A stretch of 64,000 nt of DNA from DATJKD01 sp963728295 (GCA_963728295.1 CAVSKB010000005.1:62001-126000); one strand, 5' to 3'; positions 8,975-17,819 are shown, counted from the stretch's first letter. Made by a program: numbers and translations. Notes: generated by a model from the sequence alone, not told the origin.

Positions 8975-9717
8975 CGACCCCCCAATTCCGCGTCCAGCAG
9001 CCCGATCACGCGTTCGAACTCCGGCCTGATTTCTTCGTATGCAACGACGACGTTGATCTGGCTCGCGGCCACCCCGGTAACGACGCCCAGGAACTCGGTG
9101 TCGTTCAGGAGTTCGGTGTGATTGCGCGGGGTCTTCGGATGGTAACGGAGCTCCGGCTCCGCCTGATCCAGACCACCCGGCCGCATGGTCATCGTCATCA
9201 CGAGCTGTGAGAGATCGGCATGCTTCATCATGTACGGCACGCTGAAGTTCATCAGGGTCGAGTAGTCGTTAGCCTCTGTCTGCTTGATCGTCGCCAGCCG
9301 TTCCGGCAAGGATGCCAGGAAAAACCGTATCTCCTCATTTTCGATGAGGCGCAGCTTGCCGCCGACGAGGATGCTGTTCACGGCACCAATCGTGAAGTCC
9401 ACGTTGGACCACCACAGTAGTTTCCCCAGCATTTCATCGAAGACTTCTGTGTCCGGCGGCGTTTCCGCTGCGGCCAGGGCATAGATCTGGTTGGCGTTCT
9501 CCAGCATGGCGTGCCGGAACACCATCTCGGTGTCCATGTCTTTCAGGATGTTCTTGATTTCGGTCCGCACTGAGCGCAGAAGCAGCGCTTCTTCGGCGCG
9601 GTCCTTGCGGCTTTCCAGCCACTGGCCTGCCGCGAGCGCGAGCAGAACGCCGGCCGCAACGATCAGCAGTTCGATGAGCGCGCGCGGCCACGTAAAGTTG
9701 TATTTGTGCTCGCGCAT
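8971..9717 (-). CDS. Single-span membrane protein of unknown function (DUF6090-like)
   Basis: 248 residues with one membrane helix near residues 13-33 (LIELLIVAAGVLLALAAGQW), followed by a long, mostly helical cytoplasmic or periplasmic part. The R-x-x-LIELLIVxxGVLLAL start followed by a W-x-E-x-R-K-D-R-x-E-E motif is typical of a bacterial family of small membrane proteins without known function. It is the first gene of a two-gene unit with the Mrr-like protein (4-base overlap) and is divergent from PadR. The family name is a resemblance from memory. Confidence 0.65.
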   Translation of the reverse strand: MREHKYNFTWPRALIELLIVAAGVLLALAAGQWLESRKDRAEEALLLRSVRTEIKNILKDMDTEMVFRHAMLENANQIYALAAAETPPDTEVFDEMLGKLLWWSNVDFTIGAVNSILVGGKLRLIENEEIRFFLASLPERLATIKQTEANDYSTLMNFSVPYMMKHADLSQLVMTMTMRPGGLDQAEPELRYHPKTPRNHTELLNDTEFLGVVTGVAASQINVVVAYEEIRPEFERVIGLLDAELGGR

Positions 9718-9781
9718 GACCCGCCTGTGAATATCGCTCCAGCCTTCGCAGGTTGGGCGATATCGGCCGATGATAGGTAGC

Positions 9782-9811
9782 TTGCGTCAAAAAGGTACTG
9801 GGTCGTAGAAT
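9782..9811 (+). promoter_or_regulatory. Probable sigma-70 promoter for padR-pspC
   Basis: TTGCGT (9782-9787) and TAGAAT (9806-9811) are separated by 18 bases. The start codon (GTG, 9819) lies only eight bases beyond the -10 box, so the transcript would be leaderless or nearly so. Inferred from spacing and consensus only. Confidence 0.45.
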
Positions 9812-9818
9812 ACTGGTC

Positions 9819-10136
9819 GTGGAACACAAGCTCGCGCCAATCCGCAAAGGCCTCCTCGAATTCCTGGTGCTGAAGATCGTCGGCGCCCGGCGTGTGTACG
9901 TCCCGGACATCCTGCGGCGGCTCGCGGCTACGGAGTTCGCCACGCAGGAAGGCACGCTGTATCCCCTGCTCAGCAAGCTGCGCCGCGAGGCGCTCGTGAC
10001 GTACGAGTGGAAGGAATCGGACGCCGGTCCGCCGCGGAAGTACTACCGCCTGACGGCGGCCGGCAAGGCACAGCTCGCCGCGCTCGACGAGTACTGGAAC
10101 CGGATCAACGGCACCATCGCCGCCATGGGACACTGA
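9819..10136 (+). CDS. PadR-family transcriptional regulator
   Basis: 105 residues, the usual length of a minimal PadR protein. It has the conserved start region (KGLLEFLVLKIV), the recognition stretch TQEGTLYPLLSKLRREALV and the wing (PPRKYYRLTAAGK). Three bases separate it from the PspC-domain gene downstream, so the two form an operon and PadR is likely an autoregulator. No ribosome site is evident before the GTG, in keeping with the possible leaderless start. Confidence 0.9.
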   Translation: MEHKLAPIRKGLLEFLVLKIVGARRVYVPDILRRLAATEFATQEGTLYPLLSKLRREALVTYEWKESDAGPPRKYYRLTAAGKAQLAALDEYWNRINGTIAAMGH

Positions 10137-10139
10137 GCC

Positions 10140-10739
10140 ATGAAATGCATCTCTGTCACCGTCAACCTGAATCGCAGCACGCTACAGTTCGACGAGGCGG
10201 CGTATGCGCGCCTGGAGCAGTATCTCGCCGAATCGGCGAGCCTGCTCGAGGGCGATCCCGACCCGCAGGAAATCCTGTGCGACCTGGAGCAGGCCGTGGC
10301 CGATCAGTGCACGCGTCGCATGACCGCCAACCAGACGATCGTGACGCTCACGGAACTCGAACCCGCCCTCGACGAGATCGGGGCCGTGCAGGTGCCGAAT
10401 GGCGGGACTGCGCCGGAGCCCTCGCGTGACGCGGGACGGGATGCGGCGCGGCCGCTGCGGCAGGTCAGCGAGGGCGCCGTGGTCAGCGGCGTGTGCCAGG
10501 GGCTCGCACGCTACTTTGCGCTGGACGTGACCTTGCTGCGCGTCATCGCCGTGCTGTTGCTGCTCGGCACCGGTGGCGGGATGTTCTTCGTGTACCTCGC
10601 GCTGATGCTGCTGATGCCATACGCCCCGTTGGCAGCGGGCGCTGCACCGCTCCGCTGGTTGCCGGCCAAGTGCCGCAGGTTCATCGAGTTCCTGCGCGCG
10701 AAGCTGGGTGTCGAGCGGACCGGCGATATGCCGGCCTGA
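10140..10739 (+). CDS. PspC-domain membrane protein
   Basis: 199 residues. Residues ~1-90 are a soluble N-terminal region found in PadR-linked PspC proteins. Residues ~100-160 are a PspC domain with the signature VVSGVCQGLARYFALD followed by a membrane helix (RVIAVLLLLGTGGGMFFVYLAL). PspC proteins sense or respond to inner-membrane stress in the phage-shock system. No PspA/B/F genes are nearby, so this belongs to the stand-alone PadR-PspC arrangement. Confidence 0.85.
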   Translation: MKCISVTVNLNRSTLQFDEAAYARLEQYLAESASLLEGDPDPQEILCDLEQAVADQCTRRMTANQTIVTLTELEPALDEIGAVQVPNGGTAPEPSRDAGRDAARPLRQVSEGAVVSGVCQGLARYFALDVTLLRVIAVLLLLGTGGGMFFVYLALMLLMPYAPLAAGAAPLRWLPAKCRRFIEFLRAKLGVERTGDMPA

Positions 10740-10763
10740 GCTCATTGCGGAACCGGTCCCGTC

Positions 10764-11081
10764 TCATGCCACCACCGATACCGACAGGCGCAATCCCATG
10801 GCTCGCAGCAGCGCTCGTAGTGTCCGCAGTTCCGGATTGCCATCCGTCGACAGCGTGCGATAGAGGGTCGTCGGATTCAGACCCGCCTGTTGTGCCAGCG
10901 CCGGCACGCCGCCGAACGCTTCGGACAACCGGCGCAGCGCGAGCATGAGTTCCTTCTGGTCGCCGTCCTTCAGAACTTCGTCCAGGTAAGCAGCGGCGAG
11001 CTTCCGATCGCGCCGGAAGCTGTCAACGACAGCGGCCTCGTGGCTGCGTGAAACGGGACGTCGCGCCTTTGTTCGGCTCAT
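10764..11081 (-). CDS. HigA2-like antitoxin with Xre-type helix-turn-helix
   Basis: 105 residues from the ATG at 11081, chosen because it overlaps the toxin stop (ATGA). The C-terminal half holds a helix-turn-helix (ALRRLSEAFGGVPALAQQAG, then LNPTTLYRTLS) of the type seen in addiction-module antidote proteins. Such antitoxins bind their partner and repress their own operon. The toxin-first gene order fits HigBA-type modules. Confidence 0.85.
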   Translation of the reverse strand: MSRTKARRPVSRSHEAAVVDSFRRDRKLAAAYLDEVLKDGDQKELMLALRRLSEAFGGVPALAQQAGLNPTTLYRTLSTDGNPELRTLRALLRAMGLRLSVSVVA

Positions 11082-11395
11082 TGCTGTTCCGTGTACTGCT
11101 TCCAACGCGTAACCGCCGCGTCGATATCAGCCGCTTGGCTGCGCTTGGACCCGCCGCCAAGTAGGACGACCCATTCGGCCGCCCGGCGGGCAAAATAGAC
11201 TCGGTAGCCTGGGCCACAGTCGACGCGTAACTCCCACACACCCTCACGGCAGTACCTGTGGTCGCCGGGATTCCCCGCGGCCAGACGATCGATGCGCCGC
11301 AGCACGGCGACCCTGCAGCGTAGATCGCGCAGGCCATCGATCCAGACCTGAAACGGATCCTGGCCGGCCGGCGATACGTAGTGCAGTACGTCCAC
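11078..11395 (-). CDS. RelE/HigB-like addiction-module toxin
   Basis: 105 residues. It shows the pattern of Gp49/HigB-like toxins: an N-terminal stretch DPFQVWIDGLRD, then RRIDRLAAGNPGDH, a central GVWELRVDCGPGYRVYFAR beta region, and the end LLGGGSKRSQAADIDAA with W-K near the C-terminus. Members are usually mRNA interferases acting at the ribosome. It overlaps the antitoxin by four bases. Confidence 0.85.
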   Translation of the reverse strand: MDVLHYVSPAGQDPFQVWIDGLRDLRCRVAVLRRIDRLAAGNPGDHRYCREGVWELRVDCGPGYRVYFARRAAEWVVLLGGGSKRSQAADIDAAVTRWKQYTEQQ

Positions 11396-11618
11396 GACAT
11401 CTTCGCTTTTGAGCGAATTCCTGTCAATCAGAGACAGCCGACGCGGAGGATGCCGTCGAGCCCGGCTCGGACCCTATGCCTGGATTTGGCCAGTTCGCAC
11501 GGAAACGCATATCAGCCGCGTGGCACCTGGCGTTCGTACCGCGAGTGGTTGAACGTGTAATCGGCGATCACGCGCTCGGTGGGCGACAATGAGGCATGTC
11601 CCTGACAGGATCCCCGGC

Positions 11619-12848
11619 ATGACCGCCCTCGACCTGGATTTCATTCGCGGCCAGTTCCCGGCCTTCGCGGAACCCTCGCTGCAGGGCTTCGCGCATTTCG
11701 ACAATGCCGGCGGCTCCTATGCCTGCCGGCAGACCATCGACTGGCTCGATCGCTATTACCGGCAGACCAAGGTCCAGCCCTACAACGACTATCCGGCCTC
11801 GCGGCTGGCCGGCAAGCAGATGGACGCCGCGAAAGAACGCCTGGCGGCATGGCTCAACGTCGGTAGCGACGAGCTGCATCTCGGACCGTCGACCTCGCAG
11901 AACACCTTTGTCGTCGCGCAGGCGCTGCGCGAACGGCTGAAGCCCGGCGACGAGGTGATCGTTAGCAACCAGGACCACGAGGCCAACGTCGGCGTATGGG
12001 CCCGCCTGGCGAGCGCCGGCATCGTGGTGCGCGAGTGGCAGGTCGATCCGGACACCGCGGAGCTGCGCACCGCGGATCTCGAGGCGCTGCTCGGACCGCG
12101 CACCCGAGTGGTGGCCTTCACGCACTGTTCCAACATCGTCGGCAGCATCAACCCGGTGCGGGAGTGGACCGACCTGGTGCACCGTGCCGGCGCCCGCGCC
12201 ATCGTCGACGGCGTATCCTTCTGCCCGCACGGCCTGCCCGACGTCGAGTCGCTCGGCGCGGATATCTATCTCTTCTCCCTGTACAAGGTGTACGGCCCGC
12301 ACTTGGGCGTGATGTACGTCCGCCGCGATTTCGCCGGCGAACTGCCGCACCAGGGACACTTCTTCAACGCCGCCAAGCCGGAGTACCGGCTGACGCCCGC
12401 GGGGGCCGATCACGCGCAGGTGGCGGCGGTCAACGGGGTGATGGACTACCTGGATTCGGTCGCGGATCGGCACGGGTGCCGCGACAAATCCGCGCCGGCG
12501 CGCGCAAGCGCGGTCCGCACGCTATTCCGCGATCATGAATCGACGCTGCTGCAGCCGCTCCTCGACTACCTGTCGAAGCATTCCAGGTTCCGCATGATCG
12601 GCAAGGACCGTGCGGCCGAGCGCGCCCCGACGGTCGCGTTCACGGTCGACAACCACCGTTCCGCCGAGCTCGCGAGCCGGCTGTCGGAGTTCGACCTCGG
12701 GGTCGGCGCGGGACACTTCTACGCCTACCGCCTCGTGAAGGCGCTCAACGTCGTCCCCGGGGATGGCGTCGTGCGGGTGTCCTTCGTGCACTACACCTCG
12801 GCCGCGGAGATCACGCGTCTGATCGGCGCGCTCGACGCGATCGTGTAG
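11619..12848 (+). CDS. Class V aminotransferase / cysteine desulfurase-like PLP enzyme
   Basis: 409 residues from the ATG at 11619 (CAGGA eight bases upstream); the frame also opens at 11589. The N-terminus holds the family substrate region (HFDNAGGSY). The PLP-phosphate region is GPSTSQNTF, the cofactor Asp lies in AIVDGVSFCPH, and K223 in SLYKVYGPHLG is the Schiff-base lysine. It resembles the subgroup of cysteine-desulfurase-like proteins of unknown substrate; no IscU/SufE partner is nearby. It stands alone between a toxin-antitoxin pair and a gene remnant. Confidence 0.85.
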   Translation: MTALDLDFIRGQFPAFAEPSLQGFAHFDNAGGSYACRQTIDWLDRYYRQTKVQPYNDYPASRLAGKQMDAAKERLAAWLNVGSDELHLGPSTSQNTFVVAQALRERLKPGDEVIVSNQDHEANVGVWARLASAGIVVREWQVDPDTAELRTADLEALLGPRTRVVAFTHCSNIVGSINPVREWTDLVHRAGARAIVDGVSFCPHGLPDVESLGADIYLFSLYKVYGPHLGVMYVRRDFAGELPHQGHFFNAAKPEYRLTPAGADHAQVAAVNGVMDYLDSVADRHGCRDKSAPARASAVRTLFRDHESTLLQPLLDYLSKHSRFRMIGKDRAAERAPTVAFTVDNHRSAELASRLSEFDLGVGAGHFYAYRLVKALNVVPGDGVVRVSFVHYTSAAEITRLIGALDAIV

Positions 12849-12861
12849 CGACGAGCGCTTT

Positions 12862-13182
12862 TTAAAAGACTCGCTTGGCGCTGCCCTGGAACACGTTGTT
12901 GGCTGGGACTGTCTGGATCATCCACACCGTATCGCCCTTGGGCGGATCGACGACGATGCTGAACGTGACGCCTGCGGCATCGGAGAAGCGCACCGTGCCG
13001 GTACAGTCGTCGTTGATCGTGTACTCGCCGGCGGCACCCCCGGCAGGCGGCTGAAGTATCGCGCCGGTGTCGCCGAAAGGATTTGCGACTGTGACGGTCG
13101 GCGTGCTCAACGTGCCGTCACCGTTGAACTGCGGCCGACGGTCGTTGCCGTGACGGCGCGACTCTGCTTCGCAATTGATGAT
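12862..13182 (-). pseudogene. Probable 5'-truncated remnant of a secreted-protein gene
   Basis: The last ~100 codons before a TAA at 12862 read like the C-terminal beta-sheet repeat of small secreted proteins (GEYTINDDCTGTVRF followed by ~35 residues). There is no signal peptide, and the frame upstream runs into the divergent gene that starts at 13226. The simplest reading is that the 5' part was lost. It could also be a short live gene with an unusual start. Confidence 0.4.
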
Positions 13183-13225
13183 CCATCCGGCCCACTTCAG
13201 GCCCGTGACGTGCAATAGTATCCGG

Positions 13226-14194
13226 ATGGGCGACACCGACCCAGCACTCGACCTGATCCGCACCTCGATCCCGGACGGCAAGCCGATCTGGACGGAAAAC
13301 ATCGCGTTCTGGATGCACGACCCGCATGCGGCGGTCCGGCTCTATGCCCATCTCGGCCGGATGCAGCCGGACCGGTCCATCTGGGAGGGGCTCTCGATCA
13401 TCTTCCTGCCGAATGGCGAGGTGCTCGTCAATCGATCGCTTGGCGTCAGTGTCGCTGCGGCCGAGAACCGCGAGTACCGCTATCGCCCTGTCGTGCCGAA
13501 TCAGACGTGGACCTTCGCGTTCGACGGGGTCGTGCAGCGCGTGCAGCCGGAGCGGGCACGAGCGCGCCCGGTCGTGGACGAACCGGTCGAGGCGGCGTCA
13601 TACGCGCTCGTGTTCGAGGCGGTACAGCCCGTATTCAACATGCATCGGTCCGACCTGCAGTCCGAGCGCATGCACCTCGAACAGGGCGGGCGCGTCCGCG
13701 GTAGCTTCGTCGTCGAGGGTCGGCGCATCGCGGTCGATGCGCACGGTTACCGCGATCACTCGGTCAGCCAGCGCACGTTCACGACCCTCGACTCCGAGAC
13801 CTGGGCCAACTGCGTGTTTCCGAGCGGCCAGGTCTTCAGCCTGCTCGAGGTCACTCGAGGGGACAAGCGAATACTCGAAGGCCAGGTCTACCGCGACGGC
13901 CGGATGCAGCATGCCCGGCCGGTGGCCGTACCCGACCTCACCGATACGGCCGGCGCACCCGGCGCGTTCGCGATCACCCTCGAGGTGGACTCGGAGCTCA
14001 TCACCATCGAGGCCGAAACGGTGCAGCCGCTCTTCTTCCCGTTCAACCTGCTGCGACCGACCGGCATGCGCCCCGGGATCGATACGGCGGAGCGGGACGG
14101 CATGGTCGCGGTGCAGTGCCCGACACGCTATGTCTGGAACGGCGAGGTCGGGTACGGGTGGCTGGAACGTACGCGGCGCCTCGGCGCGCTGTAG
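13226..14194 (+). CDS. DUF7064/DUF7065-like (AttH/lipocalin-like) protein
   Basis: 322 residues from the ATG at 13226 (MGDTDPALDL); an upstream ATG at 13175 is in frame but overlaps the remnant. The protein is all-beta in character with paired motifs NIAFWMHDP at the start, AYGYRDHSV-like GYRDHSVSQR in the middle and GEVGYGWLER at the end. This is typical of the two-domain, lipocalin-like DUF7064/7065 proteins often found near lipid or steroid genes. No signal peptide. Function is unknown; the family name is from memory. Confidence 0.6.
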   Translation: MGDTDPALDLIRTSIPDGKPIWTENIAFWMHDPHAAVRLYAHLGRMQPDRSIWEGLSIIFLPNGEVLVNRSLGVSVAAAENREYRYRPVVPNQTWTFAFDGVVQRVQPERARARPVVDEPVEAASYALVFEAVQPVFNMHRSDLQSERMHLEQGGRVRGSFVVEGRRIAVDAHGYRDHSVSQRTFTTLDSETWANCVFPSGQVFSLLEVTRGDKRILEGQVYRDGRMQHARPVAVPDLTDTAGAPGAFAITLEVDSELITIEAETVQPLFFPFNLLRPTGMRPGIDTAERDGMVAVQCPTRYVWNGEVGYGWLERTRRLGAL

Positions 14195-14201
14195 CGGCCC
14201 G

Positions 14202-14495
14202 TTACGACGTCTCGATCCGCTCTTGTATGTCCTTTGCTCGCTGGCTGGCGCGGAACTCGATGATGCGGAAGTCGGCAAGACCGTGCTCGTAGAACGGATC
14301 CTCTCGGACGATCGCTTCGATGTCCTGGCGGCTGCTCCCCACCGCCAGAATGATCCCGCCATCGCGGGGTATCTTTCGACCCGAGACGAGGAAGTTGCCG
14401 GACGCGTAGTACTTCTTCAGGAACCGGACGTGTGCGGCCATGTGCGCGTCGATTTCCGAGAGATCCACCTTGTAGCTGAGCTCGATGACGAACAT
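14202..14495 (-). CDS. YciI-like ferredoxin-fold protein
   Basis: 97 residues from the ATG at 14495, preceded by GGGAG. It follows the YciI pattern: an N-terminal beta strand (MFVIELSYKVDLSEID), an H-x-x-H-x-x-F-L motif (AHMAAHVRFLKKYY), GNFLVSG, and DPFYEHGLADFRIIEF near the end. YciI proteins are small dimers with a His-Asp pair, of unclear reaction. It is 41 bases downstream of the MFS transporter on the same strand and likely co-transcribed. Confidence 0.85.
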   Translation of the reverse strand: MFVIELSYKVDLSEIDAHMAAHVRFLKKYYASGNFLVSGRKIPRDGGIILAVGSSRQDIEAIVREDPFYEHGLADFRIIEFRASQRAKDIQERIETS

Positions 14496-14536
14496 GGCAA
14501 CTCCCTCTTCGTGTCCGCGTTTGGACGGCTGAAGCG

Positions 14537-15787
14537 TCACCTCGATACCCGAAACGAGAGCATGGCCGGCGCCAGCGCCAGCAGGGTGAAGGACGCCGCC
14601 GTCGCGAACACGGCGGCGTAGCCGAAATGCTCGGTGAACAACCCGCCGCACAGCGCCGCAATGCCGGTCACCAGCACCTGCAGGGACGCCTGCAGGGAGT
14701 AGTCGGTGCCCGGCGAATGCGCTCGACAGCGATCCATCATGATCGTGAACAGCGCGACCGTTGAGAGCCCGTCGGCGAACTGCTCGAAATAGACGATTGC
14801 CGCGAGCGCATAGAGGTCGTGCAGACCGCCCACGACCAGGAGATATCCTGCGAGCCCCAGGGCTTGCAGCACGCCAAAGCCCAGCAACGCCTGGGCGTGT
14901 CCCAGACGCAGGAGCGTCGCCCCGCCGACGAAGGCGCCGAGAATGCCCGCGGTCGCGCCCGCGGAACCGGTGATGACGCCGATGTCCGCGAGCGAGTAAC
15001 CGCGGTCGGTGAGAAGCGGCCCCGTCATGCGCGAGCCGAGCGAATCGCCGAACTTGTACAGCGCCACCGTCAGCAGCCACCAGCCGAGCCCCGGGCGCAT
15101 CACGAACTCACGGAACAGGCGTACATAGCCTCGCACGCCGTGCCACTGCGTGTGCGTGGCCGCTTGCCGCGCACCCGCGGTTGGATCGTCCATGAACAGC
15201 ACCGGCACGATCACGAGCAGCATCAGGCAGGCGAGACCGGCGTAACTCGTCTGCCAGCCATAGCGGGCGGTGAGCCACAGCAATGCGCCGCCGCCCACCA
15301 CCATGCCGACCTTGTAGCCGACGACCTGGATGCTGTTGCCGAGCCCGCGCCACTCGGGCTTCAGGGTGCTGACGGCATACCCGTCGGTCGCGATGTCCTG
15401 GGTCGCGGACACGAGATTCATGCAGAACAGCACGGCGAGAAGCAGCGGCAGCGCGGCCACCCATGCCGCGAAGTCGCGCGACGCGACGATCAGCATCAGC
15501 GCCATCGTCATGCAGTTCAGCACCAGCAGCCACCGCTTGCGGGAGCCGTAGCGGTCAATGAACGGCGCCCACGCGAACTTGAGCGCCCACGGCAAGGCGA
15601 GCGCGCTCGTGAAGCCGATGACCGACAGCGAGACTCCCTGCTCGCGCAGCAGCGCTGGCAATGCCTTGGCGATCAATCCGGAAGGCAGTCCCTGTGCGAA
15701 GTACAGGGCCGACAACATTGCAAACAGCCGCCAGCCGTCCGCTACAACCGCCGGTGTACGGTCGACCTCGCGCCTGTTTGGAGTCAT
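14537..15787 (-). CDS. AmpG-like MFS transporter
   Basis: 416 residues with about 12 membrane helices. The N-terminus (LYFAQGLPSGL ... ALPWALKFAWAPFIDRYG) and NLVSATQDIATDGYA are characteristic of the AmpG/PAT branch of the MFS, which moves muropeptides in enterobacteria and acetyl-CoA in eukaryotes. It is in the inner membrane; the substrate here is unknown. It is followed closely by the YciI gene. No ampD or ampC neighbours are present to support a peptidoglycan-recycling role. Confidence 0.85.
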   Translation of the reverse strand: MTPNRREVDRTPAVVADGWRLFAMLSALYFAQGLPSGLIAKALPALLREQGVSLSVIGFTSALALPWALKFAWAPFIDRYGSRKRWLLVLNCMTMALMLIVASRDFAAWVAALPLLLAVLFCMNLVSATQDIATDGYAVSTLKPEWRGLGNSIQVVGYKVGMVVGGGALLWLTARYGWQTSYAGLACLMLLVIVPVLFMDDPTAGARQAATHTQWHGVRGYVRLFREFVMRPGLGWWLLTVALYKFGDSLGSRMTGPLLTDRGYSLADIGVITGSAGATAGILGAFVGGATLLRLGHAQALLGFGVLQALGLAGYLLVVGGLHDLYALAAIVYFEQFADGLSTVALFTIMMDRCRAHSPGTDYSLQASLQVLVTGIAALCGGLFTEHFGYAAVFATAASFTLLALAPAMLSFRVSR

Positions 15788-15936
15788 GCGGTCGCGGCGC
15801 CTCTCTGTCGCGCATCGTACCCGACGCCACCCGGGACATGCCCGAATCCGGAGCGGGCCAGCGGGTCGTGAATTCGCGAGCGGTGGGGTATCTTGTGCTG
15901 CGCCTTCGAGGGGGCATCTGGCAAGGGGAGGTCCAA

Positions 15937-16407
15937 ATGAAAAATCCAGGCAGACTCAGCTTCTTCGTACTGTCTATTTCACTGCTGTGCGCGGTCGGCT
16001 CGGTGTGCCGGGCCGAGGACTCGAGCACTGTGCGGGCCGCAATCGAGCAGGCCGGCGTGCGGTTCGCCGAGGCCTACGGGCGGGGCGACGCGAAGGCGGT
16101 CGCCGCGTTCTATACCGAAGACGCGATCGCGTTTCCGCCCGGCGCGGAGATGGTCAAGGGTCGACAGGCCATCCAGCAGATGTGGCAGGAGACCATGGAC
16201 AGCGGCGTGAAGAGCCTGTCCTTTACCGTGATCGACGTCGGTGCGAGCGGCGATCTCGCACACGAGACAGGAACGGCCCTGATGAACGTCCAGCCCGCGG
16301 GGAAGGAGCCGACGACCGCGTCCGTGAAGTACGTGGTCGTCTGGAAGAAGCAGGGGAACGACTGGAAGCTGCACCGCGACATCTGGAACGACCTGCCGGC
16401 CAAGTAA
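15937..16407 (+). CDS. Exported SnoaL/DUF4440-like protein
   Basis: 156 residues from the ATG at 15937, with AGGGGAG just upstream. A signal peptide (~1-27) precedes an NTF2-like domain: RFAEAYGRGDAKAVAAFYTEDA, then FPPGAEMVKGRQAIQQMW and the end KQGNDWKLHRDIWN. This matches the SgcJ/EcaC/DUF4440 group. No function can be assigned from sequence. It is six bases before the FAD-oxidase gene, so probably in one transcript. Confidence 0.8.
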   Translation: MKNPGRLSFFVLSISLLCAVGSVCRAEDSSTVRAAIEQAGVRFAEAYGRGDAKAVAAFYTEDAIAFPPGAEMVKGRQAIQQMWQETMDSGVKSLSFTVIDVGASGDLAHETGTALMNVQPAGKEPTTASVKYVVVWKKQGNDWKLHRDIWNDLPAK

Positions 16408-16413
16408 TCGCTG

Positions 16414-17796
16414 ATGAATGAGCTGATCGCGGCCCTGCGCGGATCGCTCGCACACGATGCGGTGATCGCCGGCGATGCGATCGACCGGAGCTATCTCGGC
16501 GACTGGCTCCTTCGCGACGAGGCCGTTCGCCCCGCGGCACTGGTGCGTCCGTCGTCGACGGCCGAGGTGTCCGCCACCCTGGGCGTCTGCAACGCGCGTC
16601 GCGTGCCCGTCGTCGCGCAAGGCGGCAGGACGGGGCTTGCCGGGGGCGCGATGCCGCGCGATGGCTGCGTCATTCTGTCGCTCGAGCGCATGCGCGCCGT
16701 CGGCCCCGTCGACAGCGACTCTGCGACGATCGTGACCGAAGCCGGTGCCGTTCTGCAGTCAATCCAGGAAGCGGCCGCCAGTGCGGGGCTGCTGTTCCCG
16801 CTGGATATCGGCGCGCGAGGGTCGTGCACCGTCGGCGGCAACATCGCCACCAATGCCGGCGGGAATCGCGTGCTGCGTTACGGAATGATGCGCAGCCTGG
16901 TCCTCGGCATCGAGGTCGTGCTGGCGAACGGCACCGTCATCGACGCGATGAACCACATGCTGAAGGACAACGCGGGCTACGACCTGAAGCAGCTCTTCAT
17001 CGGCAGCGAGGGCACGCTGGGTGTCGTCACGCGGGCGGTGCTGCGGCTCTTCCCGCTCACGACCAGCGTGCAGACGGCGCTCTGTGCCGTCGCTGACTAC
17101 GACGCCGCGCTCGCGCTGCTCAGGCTCGCCCGGGAGCGACTGGGCGCCGACCTGTCGGCGTACGAGGTGATGTGGGCCGACTTCTATCGACTCGCCACGT
17201 CCGGTCTCGGCCGCCGTGCACCGGTTGCGCAGGGGCATGCGATCTACGTGCTCGTCGAATCGATGGGCACCGACGCAGCGCGTGACGACGAGCGGTTCCA
17301 GGCATTCTTCGAGACGGCGTTCGAGCGGCGCATCGTCGAGGACGCCCTGGTGGCCCGCTCGCTCAACGAGAGCCGGGACATCTGGGCGATCCGCGATGCC
17401 TCCGGCGAGCTGCAGCGAATCATCGGCCCGTATGTGCCGTTCGACGTCAGCCTGCCGACTCCGTCGATCGGGCGCTTCGTCGAAGACTGCCGGCGTCGGC
17501 TGGCGGACCGGTGGCCCGGCCTGACCGCTGCCTGGTTCGGACACATCGCGGACGGCAACATCCACATCTGCGCCGCGACCGGCGACGGTTCGATCGATAC
17601 GCACGACCTCGACGAGCTCGTCTACGATTGCGTCGCGGAGTATCGAGGCTCGATTTCCGCCGAGCATGGCATCGGCCTGCTCAAGCGTGAGTTTCTCGGC
17701 CGCTCGCGCACACCGGAAGCGATCGCGGCCATGCGCCTGCTGAAGGAAGCGCTCGATCCCAACAGGATCCTCAATCCGGGCAAGGTGTTCACGTAA
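16414..17796 (+). CDS. FAD-linked D-2-hydroxyacid (D-lactate/glycolate/2-hydroxyglutarate type) dehydrogenase
   Basis: 460 residues of the GlcD/D2HGDH family. The PCMH-type FAD domain (~40-215) carries AQGGRTGLAGGAM and the FAD-contact region VGGNIATNAGG, followed by IGSEGTLGV. The C-terminal cap domain has the metal and substrate His motif GHIADGNIHI and ends SAEHGIGLLKREFL with LDPNRILNPGKVF. It oxidises a D-2-hydroxyacid to the 2-oxoacid; the exact substrate is unknown. No iron-sulfur partner (GlcF) follows. Confidence 0.9.
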   Translation: MNELIAALRGSLAHDAVIAGDAIDRSYLGDWLLRDEAVRPAALVRPSSTAEVSATLGVCNARRVPVVAQGGRTGLAGGAMPRDGCVILSLERMRAVGPVDSDSATIVTEAGAVLQSIQEAAASAGLLFPLDIGARGSCTVGGNIATNAGGNRVLRYGMMRSLVLGIEVVLANGTVIDAMNHMLKDNAGYDLKQLFIGSEGTLGVVTRAVLRLFPLTTSVQTALCAVADYDAALALLRLARERLGADLSAYEVMWADFYRLATSGLGRRAPVAQGHAIYVLVESMGTDAARDDERFQAFFETAFERRIVEDALVARSLNESRDIWAIRDASGELQRIIGPYVPFDVSLPTPSIGRFVEDCRRRLADRWPGLTAAWFGHIADGNIHICAATGDGSIDTHDLDELVYDCVAEYRGSISAEHGIGLLKREFLGRSRTPEAIAAMRLLKEALDPNRILNPGKVFT

Positions 17797-17819
17797 CCGC
17801 ATAACAAGGAAAAATCACC

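Noticed and set aside
14819..15871. 350-codon plus-strand ORF
   Set aside because: Antisense shadow of the AmpG-like transporter; His/Arg/Gln-rich without motifs.
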